Below are positions 22,519-27,326 of a DNA stretch of 27,326 nucleotides, piece by piece. Position 1 is the stretch's first letter. Every line of letters begins with the position of its first letter. The stretch covers positions 1 to 27,326 of the forward strand of contig JANMQK010000027.1 in NCBI GenBank assembly GCA_031370485.1. The letters are read 5' to 3'. The translations under genes were made by a program, and so were the position numbers. The notes under the pieces are model-generated. The model was not told where the DNA came from. It saw nothing but the letters and a program-made list of their open reading frames with translations, and did not search any database. The stretch comes from JANMQK01 sp031370485 (GTDB lineage Bacteria; Acidobacteriota; Polarisedimenticolia; Gp22-AA2).

Positions 22519-23919
22519 CTACGTCGTGGCCTGTGGCTCGGTCGCCGGCGGGGACAGGGACATCGCGAGGGATGCGTCCGGAGCGAAGGCCAGCCGGCGG
22601 CGGAACTCCCGTTGCATGAGGGCGAGAATCAGCACCGCCTGGATCGACACGGAGGCGACCGAGAGGTACCAGACCTCGCGAATATGGAATCCGGGCCGCA
22701 GTGAGAGGACGTAGGCGGGCAGCGCGAAAAGAAGCAGCCGGAGCGAGGAGCAGGCCAGGGGAGGCAGCGTGTACCCCATCCCCTGGAAGATGCTCGAGCT
22801 GGTGAAGATCAGCCCCATCGCGAGGAAGTTGAAAGAAATGATGCGCAGGTACTCGGCCCCGAACGCGACGACGTCAGGCTCGGCCGAGAAGACGCGGATC
22901 ATTTCTTCCGGGGCGACGTGACTGAGCAGAGTGAACAAGATCATCAGCCCGGACGCCAGGACGAAAGCCGACCGGAACGTCTCACGCACACGTTGGGCAT
23001 CACGCGCGGCGAAATTCTGCCCGGCGAGGGGCGCCGCGGCGAAGGCGATCGCCATCACCGGCAGGAACATCGACTGCATCACCCGGGCGCCGATGCCGAA
23101 GCCGGCCTGCGCGGCCGCGCCGAAATGTCGGATGATCGAGTAGACCAGCACCAGGTAGACTGACATCAGGGCGAACTCGCCTCCCGCGGGCAGGCCGACC
23201 CGGGTCATGCCCCACCAGACGGAGGGCATCGGCTTCCAGAGGGCGAGTGAGAACCTCAAGTAGTTCCCCGGGCGCAGGAAATAGACCCAGAAGGCCAGCG
23301 TGCCGACCAGGATGGAGATGAAGGTCGCGAGCGCAGCCCCCGCCACGCCCAGGGGGCGGCCGGTGCCCAGCCCCAGGATCAGAACCGGCGCCAGGGCCAT
23401 GTTGAGGAGGACGGTCAGGACCTGGATGACGACGGTCGGCATGACGATGCCGCTGCCGCGCAGGGCCGAGCCCATCGCGACGACGGCGAATTGAAACAGC
23501 ATGGCGGGTATGAACCAGTTCAGGTACTGCACCGCGAGCCGCGCGGTGTCGCCGTCGGCCCCCAGCCAGCGGCAGTACTGCTCGCGAAATGCGAACCCCG
23601 CGCCGACCACGGCGACCCCGACCAGAAGCGACAGGACGAACGCCTGGTTGAACACCAGGCCGGCCCGCTCATGTTCCTTCCGTCCGACGGCGTGCGAGAT
23701 CAGCGTCGTCGTGCCGACCCCCAGCGTCTGGGTGAGAGCCAGCACCACGATCATCACGCTGCCGGCGAGGCTGACGGCCGCGATCGCCTCCTTTCCCAGC
23801 CGCCCCACGAAGTAGAGGTCGGCGAGGAAATAGAGGGTCTGGAACGCCATGCTCACCGCCATGAAGGAGGAGAGCGCGATGAGATGCCTGGTGACGGATC
23901 CCTGCGTGAGGTCTTTCAT
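22519..23919 (-). CDS. MATE-family multidrug/cation antiporter
   Basis: A 466-residue inner-membrane protein with about 12 hydrophobic helices, the usual size for the MATE family. It opens with MKDLTQGSVTRHLIALSSFM, typical of the NorM/DinF-like bacterial group. The first helix pair is followed by ADLYFVGRLGKEAIAAVSLA, and the family phrase GVGTTTLISHAVGRKEHERA comes next (about residues 66-85). The repeat of this pattern in the second half (IGARVMQSMFLPVMAIAFA, then GQNFAARDAQRVRE) shows the internal duplication of MATE transporters. These exchange cationic drugs or metabolites for protons or sodium; the substrate cannot be read. No Shine-Dalgarno is visible before the ATG at 23919. It follows the 91-residue gene by 32 bases on the same strand, probably within one transcript. 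Confidence 0.93.
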   Translation of the reverse strand: MKDLTQGSVTRHLIALSSFMAVSMAFQTLYFLADLYFVGRLGKEAIAAVSLAGSVMIVVLALTQTLGVGTTTLISHAVGRKEHERAGLVFNQAFVLSLLVGVAVVGAGFAFREQYCRWLGADGDTARLAVQYLNWFIPAMLFQFAVVAMGSALRGSGIVMPTVVIQVLTVLLNMALAPVLILGLGTGRPLGVAGAALATFISILVGTLAFWVYFLRPGNYLRFSLALWKPMPSVWWGMTRVGLPAGGEFALMSVYLVLVYSIIRHFGAAAQAGFGIGARVMQSMFLPVMAIAFAAAPLAGQNFAARDAQRVRETFRSAFVLASGLMILFTLLSHVAPEEMIRVFSAEPDVVAFGAEYLRIISFNFLAMGLIFTSSSIFQGMGYTLPPLACSSLRLLLFALPAYVLSLRPGFHIREVWYLSVASVSIQAVLILALMQREFRRRLAFAPDASLAMSLSPPATEPQATT

Positions 23920-23951
23920 GGGTCTGGGGAGAGGCTGACCGCGTGCGAGCG

Positions 23952-24227
23952 TCAGCCTCCGCGGTTCCCCTTCGGCAGGACGACCGTGTTCTGCGGGTGG
24001 CCGCGCGAGGAACCGTGTCCGCCGCCGCCGGTGTCGCCGCCGCCGCGCGCCGGCCCCTCGCCGTCGAGAAGCTCGATCTTGCCGGCTTTCACCAGCGCCT
24101 GGATGGAGGCTTCCCCGGCGGCCTGATCCGGTATCTGACCGGTCTTCGCCGGGCCGAGAAACAGGACTTTCCCTCCCGAGAAGGTCACCCGGATCGGGGC
24201 GCGGGTCTTGTTGCGGATCGTCTTCAC
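23952..24227 (-). CDS. Small protein of unknown function with Gly-rich tail
   Basis: This 91-residue protein starts at a GTG preceded by GGAGG. Residues 1-58 look like a compact folded unit with a beta-strand pattern (IRVTFSGGKVLFLGPAKTGQ) followed by a helix (ASIQALVKAGKIELL). Residues 59-80 are a Gly/Arg/Ser/His low-complexity stretch, then a short basic tail (VVLPKGNRGG). There is no signal peptide, membrane helix or cysteine. I have an impression of similar small bacterial proteins that share the KVL-LGP-KTGQI core, but I cannot name a family or function. It lies between the symporter and the MATE gene with gaps of about 31-32 bases, so co-transcription is likely; a TAGAAT hexamer upstream may give an extra promoter. 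Confidence 0.7.
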   Translation of the reverse strand: MKTIRNKTRAPIRVTFSGGKVLFLGPAKTGQIPDQAAGEASIQALVKAGKIELLDGEGPARGGGDTGGGGHGSSRGHPQNTVVLPKGNRGG

Positions 24228-24252
24228 GAAGCCTCCAAGGATTGACAGGCGG

Positions 24253-24258
24253 ATTCTA
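24253..24258 (-). promoter_or_regulatory. Possible -10 (TAGAAT) before the 91-residue gene
   Basis: A TAGAAT on the minus strand lies 25 bases before the GTG at 24227, followed by GGAGG at the expected place. No -35 is found. It sits at the end of the symporter gene, so it would be an internal promoter of the three-gene group. Confidence 0.35.
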
Positions 24259-25578
24259 CTACGGTTTCAGGATGTGCCCTTCGGACCGCGCGACGCAGGC
24301 CGCGGCGGTGACGTCGCCCGTCACGTTCAGGACGGTGCGGCACATGTCGAGAATCCGATCGACACCGAAGATGATCCCGATCCCCTCCGCGGGGACGCCG
24401 ATGGTGACGAGGAGGGCCGTGACCAGCGGCAGGGACCCGCCCGGCACGCCGGCCGTCCCGACACCGGAAAGGATCGACAGCAGGACGACCGTGATCTGGG
24501 CCCCGAGCGTCAGGGAGACGCCGTAGAACTGCGCCAGGAACAGCACCGTGATCCCCTCGTACAACGCAGTGCCGTTCTGGTTCAGGGTCGATCCGAGGGT
24601 CAGCACGAAGCCGCCGATCGATCGCGGGATGCCCAGCTCTTCCGTTGCGACGCGCAGCGTCACCGGCAGCGTGGCGTTGCTGGACGACGTCGTGAAGGCC
24701 GTGATGATCACTTCGCGCAGCCGCTTGAAGAACACCCAGGGGGAAACACCCGCAGCGAAACGCAGGAGCACCGAGTAGGTCACGAACTGATGGATGGCGA
24801 GCCCCAGGATGACGGTGGCCACGTACAGGGCGAGCTTCCCCAGGACGTCGAGTCCGGAGCGCGCGGTCAGCGTGAAAAGGAGCGCCGCCACTCCGACCGG
24901 CGCCAGGCGCATCGCGATCCCGATCACCTTCATGACCACTTCGTACACCGCCTGGAGCCAGGCCAGCAGCGGCTCCACGGCCCGCCGCTCGACAAGCGTC
25001 AGCGCGACGCCGAACACCAGCGCGAAGACCATCACGGCGATCATGTCGCCGCGGAAGGCGTTGACCATCGCCTCGACCGGGTTCTGGGGGATGAGATCGA
25101 GAAGGACCTGCAGCCCGGCCCTGACGCGCGGCGGCTCGACCTTGGCGTCCGACTTCTGCATCACGTCCATCAGGGCCGCGCGCGACTCGGGAGAAAGGCC
25201 CTCGCCCGGCCGGATGATGTTGGCGAGGGTAACGCCGATGAGGACCGAGACCGAGCTGAGGATCAGGGTGAACGCGAGCGTTTTCAGCCCCACCCGGCCG
25301 AGGCGCCGGACGTCACCCAACTCCGCGACCCCCAGGACCAGGGCCGACAGGATGAGCGGGATCACGACCATGAAGATCAGGCGGAGGAAGATCTGCCCGA
25401 TCGGGACGCTGACGTTGTTGATGAATCCAAGAAGCGCCGGGCGTCCGCCCCACAACCAGTTGGCCAGGATCCCCAGCGCCGATCCGGCGAGCATCCCGTA
25501 GAAGATCTGGGTGTGAAGAGGAACCCGCCGTCGGCCGGCCGGCTGGCCGGGTGCGGGCGTATCGCTGGTTCCGGACAC
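24259..25578 (-). CDS. Dicarboxylate/amino acid:cation symporter (DAACS, GltP/GltPh-type)
   Basis: A 439-residue inner-membrane protein of the glutamate-transporter fold. The hairpin-1 serine-rich motif (AFTTSSSNATLPVT), the NQNGTALYEG motif of helix 7 and the hairpin-2 region (LLSILSGVGTAGVPGG) are intact, as is the helix-8 aspartate/asparagine region (GVDRILDMCRTVLNVTGD) whose D, R and N contact substrate in known members. It imports glutamate, aspartate or C4-dicarboxylates with sodium or protons; the Arg in the DRILDMCRT motif fits acidic substrates. The frame is open up to 25689, but I chose the GTG at 25578. It has GGGAGGGG just upstream and follows the extended -10 TGC-TAGGGT at 25631-25623, which would leave the longer start untranscribed. 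Substrate overlap with glutamate dehydrogenase metabolism is plausible. Confidence 0.93.
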   Translation of the reverse strand: MSGTSDTPAPGQPAGRRRVPLHTQIFYGMLAGSALGILANWLWGGRPALLGFINNVSVPIGQIFLRLIFMVVIPLILSALVLGVAELGDVRRLGRVGLKTLAFTLILSSVSVLIGVTLANIIRPGEGLSPESRAALMDVMQKSDAKVEPPRVRAGLQVLLDLIPQNPVEAMVNAFRGDMIAVMVFALVFGVALTLVERRAVEPLLAWLQAVYEVVMKVIGIAMRLAPVGVAALLFTLTARSGLDVLGKLALYVATVILGLAIHQFVTYSVLLRFAAGVSPWVFFKRLREVIITAFTTSSSNATLPVTLRVATEELGIPRSIGGFVLTLGSTLNQNGTALYEGITVLFLAQFYGVSLTLGAQITVVLLSILSGVGTAGVPGGSLPLVTALLVTIGVPAEGIGIIFGVDRILDMCRTVLNVTGDVTAAACVARSEGHILKP

Positions 25579-25622
25579 GCGACCCCTCCCAGGGATGGAT
25601 GCGCGAAGAGCGCGAGGGAGGA

Positions 25623-25631
25623 ACCCTAGCA
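25623..25631 (-). promoter_or_regulatory. Extended -10 (TGC-TAGGGT) of the symporter gene
   Basis: On the minus strand TGC (25631-25629) directly precedes TAGGGT (25628-25623). Transcription would start near 25616, with a 38-base leader that ends in a strong GGGAGGGG ribosome-binding site. Confidence 0.45.
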
Positions 25632-25665
25632 CAGATGCGGACCCGTAAGGCCTTCGGGCGCTGCG

Positions 25666-25674
25666 TGCTATAAT
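25666..25674 (+). promoter_or_regulatory. Extended -10 promoter TGC-TATAAT of the leader/zinc-ribbon/rnhA unit
   Basis: A perfect TATAAT (25669-25674) with TG one base upstream. Transcription would start near 25681, seven bases before the ATG of the short leader frame and about 168 bases before the zinc-ribbon start codon. No -35 match is seen, as is usual for extended -10 promoters. Confidence 0.7.
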
Positions 25675-25680
25675 CCGCGT

Positions 25681-25832
25681 CACCGCCATGATACGTGCTG
25701 GATCGCCCCATCAATGGTCGGGCCGCGGCGCCGCTTTTGCGCGGCGTGACGTCGCGCCTTCCCGGCGGGACGTCGCGCCTCTCCGGCGCGGCGCCGCCCG
25801 GGGTGCCTCCGCGAGGGGGCACCTCTTTTTTT
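25681..25832 (+). ncRNA. Structured leader RNA or small RNA ending in an intrinsic terminator
   Basis: The predicted transcript of about 152 bases contains hairpin 1 (CGCCGC 25729-25734 / GCGGCG 25741-25746), two adjacent 21-base repeats (25742-25762 and 25763-25783, 18 of 21 identical) and hairpin 2 (8 pairs, 25772-25779 with 25785-25792, one G-T pair). A strong terminator closes it. I recognise no known RNA family; it is too short for RNase P RNA and lacks SRP or 6S landmarks. Because the terminator ends 16 bases before the next start codon, the region is better read as a regulatory leader than as an independent small RNA, though prematurely terminated leader RNAs can be both. Confidence 0.55.
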
Positions 25833-25852
25833 ATGCCCGGAGGCCGGCGTGA
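25688..25852 (+). CDS. Possible 54-residue leader peptide overlapping the zinc-ribbon start
   Basis: An ATG at 25688, about 7 bases after the predicted transcript start, opens a 54-codon frame whose TGA (25850-25852) overlaps the zinc-ribbon GTG as GTGA. The downstream zinc-ribbon/rnhA junction has the same geometry. The peptide is Arg/Ala/Gly-rich and contains a seven-residue in-frame tandem repeat (RRDVAPS, RRDVAPL). The frame runs through the terminator, so a translating ribosome would disturb it. There is no Shine-Dalgarno. A chance open frame in GC-rich DNA is a serious alternative. Confidence 0.3.
   Translation: MIRAGSPHQWSGRGAAFARRDVAPSRRDVAPLRRGAARGASARGHLFFYARRPA
25800..25832 (+). 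terminator. Strong intrinsic terminator inside the leader (attenuator)
   Basis: The stem 25800-25810 pairs with 25815-25825 (11 pairs, two of them G-T) around a GCGA (GNRA-type) loop at 25811-25814. Seven T (25826-25832) follow at once. It is the only T-tailed terminator in the window, and it lies 16 bases before the GTG at 25849 with the Shine-Dalgarno GGAGG (25839-25843) in between. Confidence 0.88.
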
Positions 25853-26697
25853 ACGAGGCGATGCACCGGCTCGTGCGGCTGCAGGAGGTGATGCTGGCCA
25901 TCCACGCGCTCGCGGATCGGATTGCCGCGATTCCCGCGGAGGTGGCGCACCTCGAGAAGGACCTCCTGGCGGCGCAGCAGGAGGTCGAGACCAGCCGCGC
26001 CGCGATCCACGAGATGCAGAAGGACCGGCGCAAGCTCGAAACCGATCTCATGGGCGTCGAGTCGAAGATCACCAAGTACCAGGGGCAGCTCGCCGAGGTG
26101 AAGACCAACAAGGAATACCAGACCATGCTGCACGAGATCGAAACCGCCAAAGCCGAGCGGGCCACCTTCGACGAGCGGATCCTCCTCGAGATGGAGGAGA
26201 CCGAGAATCGCAACGCCGTCCTGAAAGTCAAGGAGGACGGCCTGCGGGAGAAGCGCCGCCTCACCGACCAGGGGAAAAAGGGGCTCGACGAAAAGACGGC
26301 GACGCTCCGCGCCGAGCAGGAGGCCCTCGAGGCCGAGCGCAAGAAGCTCGCCGCCGCCATCCCGCCGGAGTACCTCGATCCCTTCATCAAGGTGGCGAAG
26401 CAGCGAAGCGGGCTTGCACTGGTCCCCGTGAAGGAGGAGCTCTGCGGCGGCTGCCACGTGCGGGTCATGCCGAAACTGGTGCAGGAGATCAGGCGGGCGG
26501 CGAAACTCATCGCCTGCGACTCGTGCAAGCGCTTCATTTATTATCCCGATGATCCGCTCGCCGCGGCCCAGGCCGCCGCGGCGCTGGCAGCCGGCCTTGC
26601 GAACGCCGGATCGCCGGGCGCCGAAGCCCCGGGCGCCGGGGCAACCGACGCCTCTCAACCGGACGAAGTCCCCGGGCCGCCCTCTCCCGAGCGGTGA
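25849..26697 (+). CDS. C4-type zinc-ribbon coiled-coil protein (zf-RING_7 / DUF164-like)
   Basis: A 282-residue protein. Residues about 30-170 are a long charged coiled-coil hairpin (heptad-like Glu/Lys/Leu pattern with KTNKEYQTMLHEIETAKAE, the family hallmark). A zinc ribbon follows with C199-x2-C202 and C223-x2-C226, then a Pro/Ala/Gly-rich tail of about 50 residues. The family is cytosolic and widespread and often sits next to RNase H or RNase P genes; proposed roles are nucleic-acid or secretion-related scaffolding, none firmly established. The GTG at 25849 has GGAGG 5 bases upstream. Its stop overlaps the RNase HI start as GTGA, so the two are co-translated. Transcription must pass the leader terminator, so expression is probably conditional. 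Confidence 0.92.
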   Translation: MNEAMHRLVRLQEVMLAIHALADRIAAIPAEVAHLEKDLLAAQQEVETSRAAIHEMQKDRRKLETDLMGVESKITKYQGQLAEVKTNKEYQTMLHEIETAKAERATFDERILLEMEETENRNAVLKVKEDGLREKRRLTDQGKKGLDEKTATLRAEQEALEAERKKLAAAIPPEYLDPFIKVAKQRSGLALVPVKEELCGGCHVRVMPKLVQEIRRAAKLIACDSCKRFIYYPDDPLAAAQAAAALAAGLANAGSPGAEAPGAGATDASQPDEVPGPPSPER

Positions 26698-27242
26698 GCC
26701 CCCGGCGTCTCTCCTCCCCAGGCAAGCCATCACCTGGCTCCAGTCCCCCGTCCGGACCGAAGCCTCCGTCCGGCCCCCGGCTCGTGGCCCACATCGACGG
26801 GGGCGCCCGTGGCAATCCCGGCCCGGCCGGATACGGCGTCCACATCGAGTCGGACGGGGGCGGCCTGGTCGCGGAAATCTACGGCTTCCTGGGAGTGGCG
26901 ACGAACAACACGGCCGAGTACGCGGCCCTCCTGGCTCTTCTCGAATACGCGGCGCAGGCGGGCGCCGCCTCGCTGCGCGTCCTGTCCGACTCGCAGCTTT
27001 TGGTCCGACAGCTGCAGGGGGAGTACCGGGTGAAGGACCCCAAGATGAAAATCCTGGTCGCCGAGGCGAGGCGCATCATCTCGGGGCTGCCGCACTGCTC
27101 CTTCGAGCATGTCCCCCGCGAGCAGAACCGCGAAGCCGACGCCCTGGCCAACCGCGCCATGGACCTTGAGCAAAGCTCCGCCCCCCTCCCCAAGGCACTA
27201 CGCAACCTGCCCCGCCCCACGGAGCAGACAAGGTTGATCTAG
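26694..27242 (+). CDS. rnhA: Ribonuclease HI
   Basis: A 182-residue RNase H-fold protein that cleaves the RNA strand of RNA-DNA hybrids in replication and R-loop removal. Catalytic acidic residues are all present: D35 in IDGGARGNPGPAG, E75 in NNTAEYAAL, D99 in LSDSQLL and D149 in READALAN, with H139 in the flexible-loop position. The first 28 residues are a Pro/Ser-rich extension without a zinc finger or hybrid-binding domain. It lacks the basic-protrusion insertion of Escherichia coli RnhA, so it belongs to the shorter form common in Gram-positives, archaea and many phyla. The GTG start overlaps the zinc-ribbon stop. A start further inside is possible, since conservation begins only at about residue 29. 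Confidence 0.93.
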   Translation: MSPRRLSSPGKPSPGSSPPSGPKPPSGPRLVAHIDGGARGNPGPAGYGVHIESDGGGLVAEIYGFLGVATNNTAEYAALLALLEYAAQAGAASLRVLSDSQLLVRQLQGEYRVKDPKMKILVAEARRIISGLPHCSFEHVPREQNREADALANRAMDLEQSSAPLPKALRNLPRPTEQTRLI

Positions 27243-27259
27243 GAGGGGTTCGTTCCCAT

Positions 27260-27326
27260 ATGCGTTGGGGGGAAGGGCCGGACCCGCTGCGGCGCGGGGC
27301 CTTCGAGCGGGCGCTGGGGCCCCGCG
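27260..27326 (+). CDS. Start of a further gene, cut by the window edge
   Basis: An ATG at 27260 lies 11 bases after an AGGAGGGG purine stretch (27241-27248) and opens a frame that stays open for 22 codons to the window end (it begins MRWGEGPDPLRRGAFERAL). The spacing to rnhA is 17 bases, so it could extend the operon. The fragment is too short to identify, and the GC-rich inverted segments here could also be non-coding. Confidence 0.35.
   Translation, partial: MRWGEGPDPLRRGAFERALGPR

Noticed and set aside
24242..24247. TTGACA on the plus strand as a promoter
   Set aside because: No -10 lies 16-18 bases downstream and no plus-strand gene follows.
24208..25629. Long plus-strand open frame (about 470 codons) opposite the symporter gene
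   Set aside because: Its product is rich in Arg/His/Asp/Gln without domain motifs, whereas the minus strand encodes intact transporter motifs. It is a GC-driven shadow frame, as are similar frames opposite the sigma, barrel and TonB receptor genes.
25681..25832. Known RNAs (RNase P RNA, SRP RNA or 6S RNA) in the leader before the zinc-ribbon gene
   Set aside because: The length is wrong for RNase P, there is no SRP GNAR-type tetraloop region with its asymmetric bulge, and no central 6S bubble. None of the conserved cores is present.

Overview
The window is high-G+C DNA from a diderm (Gram-negative-type) bacterium. It carries a TonB-dependent receptor, a second predicted outer-membrane barrel and two proteins that end in phenylalanine, as barrels do. 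An acidobacterial-type VWFA protein, an FG-GAP giant and an ECF/FecR locus fit an Acidobacteriota-like genome best. No decisive taxonomic marker is present, so this is tentative. I see no phage, insertion sequence, CRISPR array or rRNA. Most of the window is ordinary chromosomal gene content, densely packed, with no gene-free gap above 300 bases.

Left part (1-9976): a 5'-truncated DUF255/YyaL-type protein; a cold-shock protein with a consensus-like promoter and a long foldable leader; a beta-propeller lipoprotein-like gene; a stand-alone LOR/SDH (archaeal-type ornithine cyclodeaminase) protein followed closely by a small membrane protein; a secreted VWFA-HEAT protein; a TPR protein; glutamate dehydrogenase; tRNA-Met(CAT); and a Nudix hydrolase whose stop codon is interlocked with that of the TonB receptor.

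Centre (9973-18248): a cell-surface signalling locus on the minus strand: ECF sigma factor, FecR-like anti-sigma factor with a C-terminal STN-like domain, an outer-membrane barrel, an uncharacterised secreted cysteine-containing protein, then a TonB-dependent receptor with an N-terminal STN signalling domain and its own promoter. Between the sigma gene and a divergent asparagine-synthetase-like gene lie two copies, in opposite orientation, of an exactly matching bipartite motif (GAAGGATT, 14 bases, CCTCTAAC). I read these as the promoters of this ECF sigma factor. They would link the signalling locus to the amidotransferase.

Right part (18302-27326): a POT peptide transporter; a 14-repeat FG-GAP secreted protein; a minus-strand group of a dicarboxylate/amino-acid symporter, a 91-residue unknown and a MATE exporter; then, on the plus strand, a C4 zinc-ribbon coiled-coil protein overlapping RNase HI. 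Ahead of the zinc-ribbon gene is a leader of about 155 bases with an extended -10 promoter, tandem hairpins and a textbook intrinsic terminator that ends only 16 bases before the start codon. The gene can be expressed only by read-through, so this looks like an attenuator or an undescribed regulatory RNA. The divergent ECF promoter pair and this leader are the two most notable signals.
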